A program made the position numbers and the translations under genes. A stretch of DNA of 64,000 nucleotides from Micromonospora sp. C28SCA-DRY-2 (lineage in GTDB: Bacteria > Actinomycetota > Actinomycetes > Mycobacteriales > Micromonosporaceae). The notes beneath the pieces are model-generated. The model ran no database searches, was not told the DNA's origin, and saw nothing but the letters and a program-made list of their open reading frames with translations. Location: NCBI RefSeq assembly GCF_030519475.1, contig NZ_JAUMKD010000001.1, forward strand, positions 372,001 through 436,000, in the 5' to 3' direction. Shown here in pieces: positions 1-11,108 of this stretch (its first letter is position 1; each line of letters begins with the position of its first letter).

Positions 1-424
1 GGTGGCAGCGCCACCAGACGCTCTCGCTGCACATCACCGCCGTGGTCCGGGCCGCCGCCTCGGCGAGCACCGCCTCCAGCGCCGCCCGGAAGTCGGCGGT
101 ACGGGTGTACGCCGCGTACGCCCGGAACGCCGCCACCGTCCACCAGGTGTCCGGCTCCGGCGTGCCGGCCGGGGTGTGCCGCCGACCGCCCAGCCGCGGC
201 TCCCAGCGGTAGCCGATCCCGGCCCGCGGCAGCCAGCGTTCCAGCTCCTCCCGGCGGACGTCGGGATTGGTGCGGCTGGCCGGGAACCGCCGCACGTCCA
301 CGACCAGCTCGATCCCCGCCCCGGCCAGCAGCTCTCCGAGCCGGGCCCGGTCGGCCGGCCCGTGCCCGACGGTCACCAGCGCCCGCTGCACCACCCCATC
401 CTGCCCCGGATCCCGGACATTCAC
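1..424 (-). CDS. DUF488 family protein, 3' end beyond the window
   Basis: The minus strand read from a GTG at 424 gives about 141 codons with no stop before base 1, so the C-terminus lies outside the window. The frame has DUF488 hallmarks: an early VTVGHG segment, a VVDVRRFPAS segment, and a later MCSE segment followed by a Trp-rich stretch just before the edge. DUF488 proteins are usually 120-190 residues, so most of the protein is present. The family has no firmly established enzymatic function. The start is uncertain because the frame stays open upstream into a decayed SDR fragment and there is no clear ribosome-binding site. I am fairly confident of the family and less so of the start. 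Confidence 0.7.
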   Translation of the reverse strand, partial: MNVRDPGQDGVVQRALVTVGHGPADRARLGELLAGAGIELVVDVRRFPASRTNPDVRREELERWLPRAGIGYRWEPRLGGRRHTPAGTPEPDTWWTVAAFRAYAAYTRTADFRAALEAVLAEAAARTTAVMCSESVWWRCH

Positions 425-559
425 CGTGCCCGGCGGCTGACGCCTCCCCTGGCCGCGGGGCGTCGGGCGGTTCGCCTCCGCCACCCGGTGGCCGGAGCGC
501 GGGTGGCGATATCCATCGCGCCGGGACCCGTACCGCCGGCCAGCCAGCGGGCCGTGCTG

Positions 560-653
560 CGGCTACGGCCGCCGACAGATGGGCGGTGGCCTGGCCGGTG
601 CCGCCGGCGGCACCGGTGACGAGGACGACCGTGCCGGTGAGCTGACGATCCAT
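560..653 (-). pseudogene. Truncated short-chain dehydrogenase (SDR) N-terminus
   Basis: An ATG at 653 on the minus strand, preceded by the strong site GGAAGGAAAG, begins an SDR-like N-terminus: a beta strand (VVLVTG) running into the dinucleotide-binding turn TGAAGGTGQA. After about 30 codons the similarity stops, and the frame continues without SDR features into the DUF488 gene. Only about 130 bases remain before that gene, so a full SDR of about 250 residues cannot fit in any frame. It lies 190 bases downstream of the MFS gene on the same strand. An ancestral MFS-SDR operon that lost most of its second gene is the simplest reading. The 3' limit given is where SDR features end. Confidence 0.55.
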
Positions 654-842
654 GGTCTTTCCTTCCGGGTGGTGGAGGATCCGAGGGACGGACGCGGCGG
701 GCGTCGTCCGCCCCTCGGATGCCGGGCCAACCGGCACCGCCCGTACCGGACGAGCTGCTGGCAGCGGTGGCGGGATCTCGACCGGGGTCGCGCCGTGGAC
801 GTCGGCGCTCCGCACCGGGTGTGCCCGCGGCGGTTGGTTGCG

Positions 843-2288
843 TCAGGCGGGTTTGGCCCGCAGGAAGACGGCGGCGATCAGGACACCGAGCACCACCAGG
901 GCGGCGTTGACGGCGATCGCGATGGTGACGCCGTCCAGGATCGCCGTGGCCGTGGCGGCGCCCGCGGCGGCAGCGGTCACGATCGCGGACATGATCGGGG
1001 TGCCCATGGTGATGCCGACCTGCTGGGACATGGTGGCCAGGCCGGTGGCCAGGCCCTGTTCCCGGTCGGGCAGTCCGTTGGTGGCGGTGACCATGAAACC
1101 GACGATGACCAGCATGTTCCCGGCGCCACCGAGGAAGGTGGCGGGCAGCAGCAGCGCCATCGAGGAGGCGGTGCCCGTGCCCAGGAAGAACAGGGCGGCG
1201 GTGAAGACGGCCTGGATCAGACCGCCGGCGACCAGCGCGGTCAGCGTGGAGGTCCGGGCGATCACCTTCGGGGCCAGCAGGCCGCCGACCACCGTGCCGA
1301 GGCCCAGGACGCCGAACGAGATCCCGGCGACCAGGGCGGAGAAGCCGAGGGTCTTCTGCATGTAGAGGGTGAGCAGGTACACCAGCGAGGTCTCCGTGAC
1401 GAAGGCGAGCAGGCCCAGCGCGTTGCCCCAGGCCACGTTCCGGCGACGCAGCACCCCCAGCGGGACCAGCGGCTGGGCCACCTTCCGCTCGACGAGGTAG
1501 AACACCACCAGCAACAGGGCACCGGCGGTCAGCCCGGTCACGGCGTGCGGGCTGGTCCAGCCGTGCTCGCCGGCCTGGGTCAGGCCGTAGACGAGCCCCA
1601 GCAGGCCGAAGGTCACGGACAGGGCGCCGGGCAGATCCAGGTGGGGACGGCCGGCAGGCCTCGACTCCTGGATGACCGAGGGAGCGATCAGCAGGACGGC
1701 GGCGGCGACGGGCACGTTGATGAAGAAGGCCCAGCGCCAGGACAGCAGATCCGTGAGGACGCCCCCGAGGATGGCGCCGGTGGTGAATCCGGCGGACATC
1801 AACGCGCCGCTGAGGCCCAGGGCCCGCTGCCGCAGCGGCCCTTGGGGGAAGGAGGTGGTCAGCAGGGAGAGCCCGGCGGGAGTGGCGGCCGCGGTGGCCA
1901 GACCCTGGGCGACCCGGGCCAGGATCAGGATCTCGGGGCTGGTGGTGAGACCGCCCACGAGGGAGGCCACCCCGAGCAGGCCCAGACTGCCGAGGAAGAT
2001 CCTCTTACGGCCGACCAGGTCACCGATGCGGCCGAAGAGGAGGGTGAACCCGGCCGCGCTCAGCGCGAACGAGGTGGCGATCCACTGGAGGTTGGACAGG
2101 GAGAAGCCGAGACCCTCGCCGATCGCCGGCAGCGCGACGTTGAGGATCGAGAAGTCGACGGCCAGCATGAACTGGGTGACCAGCAGGACGGCGAGGACCA
2201 GCCGGAGTCGGCCGGTCAGCCGATGCGGGTGCGGGGCGGTGGCGGCGAGCGGAGCGGTGGGCTGCGGCGCGGCAGTGGTTGTGGACAT
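843..2288 (-). CDS. MFS efflux transporter, DHA2 (14-TM) type
   Basis: This 481-residue integral membrane protein resembles drug:H+ antiporters of the EmrB/QacA group. Its first membrane segment (about residues 30-52) carries an Asp in the pattern LAVDFSILN. The MFS motif A, GRIGDLVGRKR, lies near residues 87-96 in the first cytoplasmic loop. Many further hydrophobic segments follow to the C-terminus. The ATG at 2288 is preferred because GAAGG lies 3-5 bases upstream and a Thr/Pro-rich cytoplasmic tail precedes the first helix; upstream in-frame starts would add only non-conserved residues. It is divergent from a TetR gene with 195 bases between them, the usual arrangement for a repressor controlling an exporter. 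Substrate unknown. Confidence 0.88.
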   Translation of the reverse strand: MSTTTAAPQPTAPLAATAPHPHRLTGRLRLVLAVLLVTQFMLAVDFSILNVALPAIGEGLGFSLSNLQWIATSFALSAAGFTLLFGRIGDLVGRKRIFLGSLGLLGVASLVGGLTTSPEILILARVAQGLATAAATPAGLSLLTTSFPQGPLRQRALGLSGALMSAGFTTGAILGGVLTDLLSWRWAFFINVPVAAAVLLIAPSVIQESRPAGRPHLDLPGALSVTFGLLGLVYGLTQAGEHGWTSPHAVTGLTAGALLLVVFYLVERKVAQPLVPLGVLRRRNVAWGNALGLLAFVTETSLVYLLTLYMQKTLGFSALVAGISFGVLGLGTVVGGLLAPKVIARTSTLTALVAGGLIQAVFTAALFFLGTGTASSMALLLPATFLGGAGNMLVIVGFMVTATNGLPDREQGLATGLATMSQQVGITMGTPIMSAIVTAAAAGAATATAILDGVTIAIAVNAALVVLGVLIAAVFLRAKPA

Positions 2289-2483
2289 GACCTTCGTTTC
2301 GTTCGAGTCCACCCGGAACGAGCGGGGGGACGAGGTGGCAGGACCCGGACACACCAGGAATCGTTAACGGGATCGCAGTACCGTTACGCGGCAGACGCTA
2401 CCACCCGGAACGCCGTAATGGAACTGTCGTCCCGATAACATGTCCTGTGGCATCGTGAAGCTCCGTACGAAGGAGATCCATTC

Positions 2484-3128
2484 GTGGCTGACACCCCTGT
2501 TCCCGGCACCGTCCGGCCTGGTGGCCGCACCGCTCGCGTCCGCGAGACCGTCCTCCGGACGGCTGCCGACGTCCTGGCCGAGGCGGGCTTCGAGGCCCTG
2601 GACCTGGCCGAGGTCGCCCGTCGAGCCGGGGTGGGCAGGACCACCGTCTATCGCCGCTGGGGGACCCCGAGCGCGCTCGCCGCCGACCTGCTCGACGACA
2701 TGGCGGCCCAGTCCCTGCGTCGCGCCGACACCGGATCCATCGAGGACGACCTGCGCGCCAACGCCCGCCTGGTGGTCGAGACGCTCACCGACCCGCGGCA
2801 GGGACGGCTGTTCAAGGCCCTGATCGCCGCGTCACTCTGCAACGAGCAGGCGGCCGAGGCACTCCACCGCTTCTACCTCACGCGCATCGAGGAGTGGGCG
2901 GGCTGTGTCACCGACGCCATCGATCGCGGCGAACTCCCTGTCGGCACCGATGCCCATCGCGTCATCGGCGCCGTCTCCGCCCCCCTGTACTACGCACTCC
3001 TCAACACGGGTGCCCCGCTCACGGAGGCCGACGCCCGCGGCGCCGCCGAAGCCGCACTCGCCGCGGCACGCGCCGGAGTCTGGGTCACGACCGCCGGCCA
3101 GACAGCGGGCCCACGCCACTCGCACTAG
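2484..3128 (+). CDS. TetR/AcrR family transcriptional regulator
   Basis: This 214-residue TetR-type regulator has an N-terminal three-helix DNA-binding domain (about residues 19-66) with the recognition segment VGRTTVYRRWG. The larger C-terminal part is the ligand-binding and dimerisation domain. The GTG at 2484 is supported by AGGAG at 2471-2475. It is transcribed divergently from the DHA2 MFS transporter and probably represses it and possibly itself, as is common for such pairs. I did not find a convincing palindromic operator in the 195-base intergenic region, so regulation is inferred from gene order alone. The gene ends at TAG 3126-3128, eight bases before a perfect 22-bp hairpin. Confidence 0.88.
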   Translation: MADTPVPGTVRPGGRTARVRETVLRTAADVLAEAGFEALDLAEVARRAGVGRTTVYRRWGTPSALAADLLDDMAAQSLRRADTGSIEDDLRANARLVVETLTDPRQGRLFKALIAASLCNEQAAEALHRFYLTRIEEWAGCVTDAIDRGELPVGTDAHRVIGAVSAPLYYALLNTGAPLTEADARGAAEAALAAARAGVWVTTAGQTAGPRHSH

Positions 3129-3135
3129 AGACAGT

Positions 3136-3184
3136 AGATCTTGGACAGTTACCGTTCGCGGGGAACGGTAACTGTCCAAGATCT
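3136..3184. terminator. Perfect 22-bp inverted repeat between convergent genes
   Basis: Arms 3136-3157 and 3163-3184 are exact reverse complements around the 5-base loop GCGGG; the outer edge reads AGATCTTGGACAG. It lies between the TetR stop and the GH9 cellulase stop, which converge here, so a bidirectional transcription terminator is the natural reading. There is no U-tract. Its GATC edge is shared by other palindromes in this window. Confidence 0.75.
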
Positions 3185-3198
3185 CGACGGAGCGATGG

Positions 3199-6943
<3,745 letters not shown>

Positions 6944-6958
6944 TCTGACGCAGCACAC

Positions 6959-6994
6959 CGAACGGCCGCCGGACACCCGTCCGGCGGCCGTTCG
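6959..6994 (+). terminator. 16-bp hairpin terminator after the surface-protein gene
   Basis: Arms 6959-6974 (CGAACGGCCGCCGGAC) and 6979-6994 are perfect reverse complements with a 4-base loop ACCC. The hairpin begins 16 bases after the stop codon. There is no U-tract, as is common for high-GC actinobacterial terminators. Confidence 0.8.
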
Positions 6995-7368
6995 CATGTC
7001 CGCCTCGCACCGCCGGCCGCGGCGCACTCGGCGGCGCGGCCGTCGCCGTCGCCCGGCCGATCCGGCCGCCGTCCATCCGGTCCGGAATTGATCCGCCTCG
7101 GGCCGAGATCCGTACCGACGGGTAACCCGGTCGACGGCGCCCGGAGATAGCTCACATTATCGATAAGTCTGGATGCGCTGACCGCGTACGCCCAGGTCAG
7201 GCCAATCGGGACCGGCCGCGACCTGCGGTCGGGGCCGGCGCGGCGCGGGCGTCGCGTTCCGGCATACGAACGTACTGTTGCCCGGCCGCCGCGCGGCGCG
7301 CGACAGTACGCGACACCAAGCGGTGCCATCGACGCCGCCGCTCTCCGGACGACCCTGAGGAGATCGCG
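6995..7368. other. Gene-free stretch before the aldehyde dehydrogenase gene
   Basis: About 374 bases with no credible coding frame and no RNA gene I can recognise. It is less G+C-rich around 7150-7175 (CACATTATCGATAAG), which may include the promoter of the downstream gene. A GAGGAG ribosome-binding site lies at 7357-7362, before the ATG at 7369. Confidence 0.5.
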
Positions 7369-9237
7369 ATGGCTCTACGACTCGCCGACGGCACCGCCTG
7401 GTCGGACACCCTGGCCCGCGCGGTGGCCGCCGCCCCGGAGGCGTTCGGCGCGCCGGCCGACGGCGTCATCACCCTGCACAACCTCGTGGAGGGCGACTGG
7501 CGCGCGGTCGGGGCGCCCACCCCGGTCCGCACCCCGGTGGACAACACCGTCCTGGTCAACCTGCCCCGGTTGGACGCGGAGACCGCCCGGGCCGCCGTGG
7601 CGCACGCCGCCGCCGCGCACCGCGGCTGGGCCGCGACCCCGCTGGCCGACCGGAAGGCCCGGGTCACCGACGCGCTCGACGCGCTCACCGCGCACCGCGA
7701 CCTGCTCGCCCTGCTGCTGGTCTGGGAGATCGGCAAGCCGTGGCGGTTGGCCTGCGCCGACGTGGACCGCGCGCTGGACGGCGTGCGCTGGTACGTCGAC
7801 GAGATCGACCGGATGCTCGCCGACGGCCGGGAGCCGCTGCCCGGCCCGGTCAGCAACATCGCGTCCTGGAACTACCCGATGAGCGTGCTGGTGCACGCGG
7901 AGCTGGTGCAGCTGCTGGCCGGCAACGCGGTCATCGCCAAGACGCCGTCGCAGGGCGGCGCGGTCTGCCTCACCGTGGCGCACGCGCTGATGCGCCGGGC
8001 CGGGCTGCCCGCCACGCTCGTCTCCGGCAGCGGCGAGGAGCTCTCCGAGGTGCTGGTCCGGGCGCCGGAGATCGGCGCGGTGGCGTTCGTCGGCGGCCGG
8101 TCCAACGGCGGCAAGGTGGCCGCCGCGCTGCTCGACTCCGACAAGCGGCACTTCATCGAGCAGGAGGGGCTCAACGCCTGGGGCGTCTGGAACTTCTCCC
8201 AGTGGGACCTGCTCGCCGGGCACCTGAAGAAGGGCTTCGAGTACGGCAAGCAGCGCTGCACCGCGTACCCCCGGTTCGTGGTCCAGCGGGACCTGGTCGA
8301 CGAGTTCCTCGACATGTACCTGCCGGTGGTGCGCTCGGTCCGGTTCGGGCATCCACTCGCGGTGGACGAGACCTGGCGGGCCGGCGACCCGCTGCCGGAG
8401 CTGGACTTCGGCCCGCTGATCAGCGCCGCCAAGGCCGACGAGCTGCGCCGCAAGGTCGACGAGGCGGTACGCGGCGGCGCGGTGCCGCTGCACCGGGGCA
8501 AGCTGGACGGCGCGCCGTTCCTGGACGGGCAGGACACCTCCGCGTACGTGGCGCCGGCGGTGCTGCTCGCCCCGCCCGGCCGGTCCCGGCTGATGCACGC
8601 CGAGCCGTTCGGGCCGGTCGACACCATCGTCGTGGTGGACACCACCGACGAGCTGCTGGCCCAGATGAACGCCTCCAACGGCGCGCTGGTCGCCTCGCTC
8701 GCCTGCGACGACGAGGAGTTGGCCGGCAAGCTCGCGGTGGACCTCCAGGCGTTCAAGGTGGGCATCAACAAGCCCCGCTCCCGGGGCGACCGGGACGAGC
8801 CGTTCGGCGGCCGGGGCGCCTCCTGGAAGGGCGCCTTCGTCGGCGGCGACCTCCTGGTCCAGGCCGTCACCCAGGGCGGCGACACCCGCCTCTACGGCAA
8901 CTTCCCCGACTACAGCAGCTACCCGCCACCTGACCCCACCCCCCCCCGCCCCCCTCCCCACCCCCTCCCATCCCGCGATCTTGCACTTTCCCGGCCCGTG
9001 AAACGCGGCATGTGCCCGGTTCGCCGGGGCCGAAGTGCAAGATCGCGCGGGGCGGTCAGCGGGGGCCCAGGCGGGGGTGGGGTGGGGGTGGGGGTGGGGG
9101 TGGGGGGTGGTGAGAGGACGGTGAGGGTGAGGCAGAGCGCCGTCGCGGTCGGTGCCAAGTCCGGGCGGTGCAGGCGGCGGAGGGTGCGCAGCATCGGGGC
9201 GTTCTCCGCCTGCACGTGCAGCACCAGCGCCGCGTAG
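7369..9237 (+). CDS. Aldehyde dehydrogenase family protein with anomalous 3' end
   Basis: This is an NAD(P)+-dependent aldehyde dehydrogenase superfamily member. The visible motifs are an ASWNYP segment near residue 165, the catalytic Glu in FIEQEG (E264) and the nucleophile Cys in GKQRC (C297), 33 residues later as expected. The family-like sequence ends near residue 520 (about base 8928). No in-frame stop follows, so the frame runs on through a C-rich tract and a palindrome to 9237, giving 622 residues. A TGA at 8931-8933 sits one frame away exactly where the protein should end, suggesting a small indel or a recently lost stop. Convergent overlap with the next gene results. Substrate not predictable. 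Confidence 0.82.
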   Translation: MALRLADGTAWSDTLARAVAAAPEAFGAPADGVITLHNLVEGDWRAVGAPTPVRTPVDNTVLVNLPRLDAETARAAVAHAAAAHRGWAATPLADRKARVTDALDALTAHRDLLALLLVWEIGKPWRLACADVDRALDGVRWYVDEIDRMLADGREPLPGPVSNIASWNYPMSVLVHAELVQLLAGNAVIAKTPSQGGAVCLTVAHALMRRAGLPATLVSGSGEELSEVLVRAPEIGAVAFVGGRSNGGKVAAALLDSDKRHFIEQEGLNAWGVWNFSQWDLLAGHLKKGFEYGKQRCTAYPRFVVQRDLVDEFLDMYLPVVRSVRFGHPLAVDETWRAGDPLPELDFGPLISAAKADELRRKVDEAVRGGAVPLHRGKLDGAPFLDGQDTSAYVAPAVLLAPPGRSRLMHAEPFGPVDTIVVVDTTDELLAQMNASNGALVASLACDDEELAGKLAVDLQAFKVGINKPRSRGDRDEPFGGRGASWKGAFVGGDLLVQAVTQGGDTRLYGNFPDYSSYPPPDPTPPRPPPHPLPSRDLALSRPVKRGMCPVRRGRSARSRGAVSGGPGGGGVGVGVGVGGGERTVRVRQSAVAVGAKSGRCRRRRVRSIGAFSACTCSTSAA

Positions 9238-10136
9238 CCGGCCCGCTCGGCGTGCCCGACCAGCCGCCGCAGCAGCGCCGAGCCGAGCCCGCGACGCTGC
9301 CAGTCGTCGCGCACCAGCAAGGCCACCTCGGCCTCGTCGCCCTCGGCGAGCAGGTTCGCCATCGCCACCACCGGCTCCCCCGCGCCGGGGCGGGCGGGCG
9401 CGGTGGCGAGCAGGGTCAGCCCGCGCGCCGGTTCCAGCAGCCGGCGCAGCCGGGCCGGCGACGGGGCCGCCGCCCCACCCAGGTAGCGCCGGTACCGGCT
9501 GCGCGCCGAGCACGCCTCGTGCAACTCGACCACGCCGGCCAGGTCGTCCGCGCCGGCCGGGCGTACGCCCACCTCGGCGCCGTCCGGCAGCACCAGGGTG
9601 ACCTGCTCGGCGGCCCGGCGCGCGACGGTCGCGGCCAGCTCGAGCAGGGCCTGCGCCCGGGCGTACTCGGCCGGGGTGAAGTCCGGGGCGGCCCGGCGCA
9701 GCTCGAACGACCCGCCGCCCGAGTCGGCCAGCAGCATGGTGCGTGCGGTGATGCCGCTGCGGACGCCGGCCGGCGCCGGCCGCCAGCTGACCGTGTCCGC
9801 GCCGAGCAGCGAGCGCAGCGCCTCGCCGGTGGCGTCCGGGTCGCGCACCAGGCGGTTGGCCAGCCCGAGCACCCGGGTCGGCTGGTCGGCCAGGCCACGC
9901 GCCTCGCTGCGGGCGACCCAGCAGTCCCGGCCCCGTCCCCGCTCGACGGCGGCCACGAGGTCGGCCTCGCCGAGTGAGTCCGGCGCGTCGACCAGGAAGT
10001 CGTCGACCGCGCCCCGCTCGGTGGTGTGCACCTGCACGGTGAGGATGTTGACCCCGCGCAACGCGAGGCTGGCCGTGAGCACCGACAGGTAGCCCGGCCG
10101 GTCGTCCACGGTGGCTCGGATCCGCCACAACGTCAT
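8919..10136 (-). CDS. ACT domain-GNAT acetyltransferase fusion
   Basis: The ATG at 10136 follows GGGAGG. The N-terminal 75 residues form an ACT-like amino-acid-binding domain (RATVDDRPGYLSVL), a middle region of about 130 residues is unassigned, and a GNAT domain occupies about residues 205-345 with the acetyl-CoA loop QRRGLGSALLRR. ACT-GNAT fusions in actinobacteria are thought to couple amino-acid sensing to acylation. Like its convergent neighbour, it lacks a stop where the domain ends. It continues through a PTPTPTP tract encoded by a G-rich run and through the palindrome at 8974-9047, stopping at 8919 inside the aldehyde dehydrogenase gene. The last 55 or so residues are probably not functional. 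It is followed upstream by a second ACT gene on the same strand. Confidence 0.75.
   Translation of the reverse strand: MTLWRIRATVDDRPGYLSVLTASLALRGVNILTVQVHTTERGAVDDFLVDAPDSLGEADLVAAVERGRGRDCWVARSEARGLADQPTRVLGLANRLVRDPDATGEALRSLLGADTVSWRPAPAGVRSGITARTMLLADSGGGSFELRRAAPDFTPAEYARAQALLELAATVARRAAEQVTLVLPDGAEVGVRPAGADDLAGVVELHEACSARSRYRRYLGGAAAPSPARLRRLLEPARGLTLLATAPARPGAGEPVVAMANLLAEGDEAEVALLVRDDWQRRGLGSALLRRLVGHAERAGYAALVLHVQAENAPMLRTLRRLHRPDLAPTATALCLTLTVLSPPPTPTPTPTPPPPGPPLTAPRDLALRPRRTGHMPRFTGRESARSRDGRGWGGGRGGVGSGGG
8974..9047. terminator. GATC-edged palindrome between convergent genes
   Basis: Arms 8974-8988 (CGCGATCTTGCACTT) and 9033-9047 are perfect reverse complements; the inner 44 bases contain further partial pairing. 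A C-rich, G-poor tract lies to the left (8926-8973) and a G-rich tract to the right (9048-9115). Each convergent transcript would therefore pass a C-rich segment and then the hairpin, a layout that fits a bidirectional terminator. Confidence 0.65.
9060..9115 (+). other. G-rich tract with G-quadruplex potential
   Basis: The plus strand holds more than six runs of three or more G separated by one or two bases, mostly GGGGGT repeats. Such a run can form a G-quadruplex on the plus strand, or in a plus-sense transcript. On the minus strand it encodes the Pro/Thr tail of the ACT-GNAT frame. It is one side of the C-rich/palindrome/G-rich module. Confidence 0.6.
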
Positions 10137-10256
10137 GGGTGCCTCCCTTCCCCGGGTACGACCCTCGCGGGTGGCTGTTGCCGGCCGGTTGCCCCGGGGT
10201 GACGGCCGCGGAACCGGGTACGCGACCTGCGCCACACCCGGCCCCGGCGGCCCGGG

Positions 10257-10958
10257 TCAGGGGCCGGCGACCACCGGCGGCACGCCGACCAGGTCCAGCC
10301 GGTCGCCGAGGATCACCGCGGCGGCCCGGACCAGCTGCGCCAACCGGTCCACCTCGGTGCCGTGGAACGCCGGCGCGGCCAGCGGGTCGGTGCGTTCCCG
10401 GGCCACCACCAGCACCAGCCCGGCCCGGCCGAACGGGGCGACCGCGAAGTGACCGCCGTCGGGTGCGCTGACCGCCCGGGCGCGCAGCGGGGTCACCTCG
10501 GGCAGCCGCGGCGGGACCGGCGCCCGCCAACTGGCGTGCCCGACGGTCGGCTCCCCGCCGCCGGCGCGGGTGGCCCAGTCCAGCGGCACCACCGCGGCGA
10601 CCGCCCAGTCGGCGGCGAGCAGCCCGGGCACCGCGTCGACCAGGGTGGCCACCCCGTCGGCCGGGTTCGCCGCCACCTGGGCCAGCAGCTCGGCGTCCTG
10701 GCCGGTGGTGGTGGGCGCGCCGATCGCCCGCCACACGCCGTCCACCCGTACCCCGGGGATCGCGGCCAGGCCGGCCAGCAGCCGCTCCACCCGGGCCGCC
10801 CCCGGCCAGACCACCGTGAAGTCGTCCACCGCCCGCCCGCCGAGCCGTTCCAGCACCACCACCTGGACGATGTCCGCGCCGGAGACGCCCATGGTGCGGG
10901 CCACCTGGCCGAGCGTGCCCGGACGGTCCGGCAGCGTGACCCGAACTCGCAGCAACAT
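10257..10958 (-). CDS. ACT domain-containing protein
   Basis: This 233-residue protein begins with an ACT domain (MLLRVRVTLPDRPGTLGQVA, residues 1-20, continuing to about 70). The C-terminal part has no recognised fold, though it contains a GAF-like hydrophobic pattern. ACT domains bind amino acids or other small ligands and regulate metabolism. The ATG at 10958 has GGAGGGG eight bases upstream. The gene lies 120 bases upstream of the ACT-GNAT gene on the same strand, so the two are likely co-transcribed and may act together in amino-acid sensing. The target is unknown. Confidence 0.7.
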   Translation of the reverse strand: MLLRVRVTLPDRPGTLGQVARTMGVSGADIVQVVVLERLGGRAVDDFTVVWPGAARVERLLAGLAAIPGVRVDGVWRAIGAPTTTGQDAELLAQVAANPADGVATLVDAVPGLLAADWAVAAVVPLDWATRAGGGEPTVGHASWRAPVPPRLPEVTPLRARAVSAPDGGHFAVAPFGRAGLVLVVARERTDPLAAPAFHGTEVDRLAQLVRAAAVILGDRLDLVGVPPVVAGP

Positions 10959-11073
10959 CTGGGTACCCCTCCGCTCGCGGGGCCGGCGGCGCGGCCGGCA
11001 GGCTGGGCACCAGCCTGGCCGGTGCCCATTTCGTCCCTGTTGCCGCGGCATGTCCCGGGGGCAAAATCCCACC

Positions 11074-11102
11074 TTGACAACCCGGTCGGGCTGCCATCAA
11101 CT
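11074..11102 (+). promoter_or_regulatory. Sigma-70-like promoter, probably giving a leaderless mRNA
   Basis: TTGACA at 11074-11079 is a perfect -35 hexamer. A 17-base spacer leads to TCAACT at 11097-11102 as a weak -10. Transcription would start near 11109, which is the A of the ATG of the downstream gene. There is no ribosome-binding site upstream of that ATG, consistent with leaderless translation, a common mode in actinobacteria. Confidence 0.5.
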
Positions 11103-11108
11103 AGTCGG

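Noticed and set aside
579..2438. A 619-codon plus-strand frame opposite the MFS gene
   Set aside because: The translated product is a Gly/Gln/Asp-rich shadow; the MFS motif A and membrane helices are on the minus strand.
2289..2483. TetR operator between the divergent MFS and TetR genes
   Set aside because: One is expected, but I found no palindrome of convincing length or symmetry, so I did not annotate a site.
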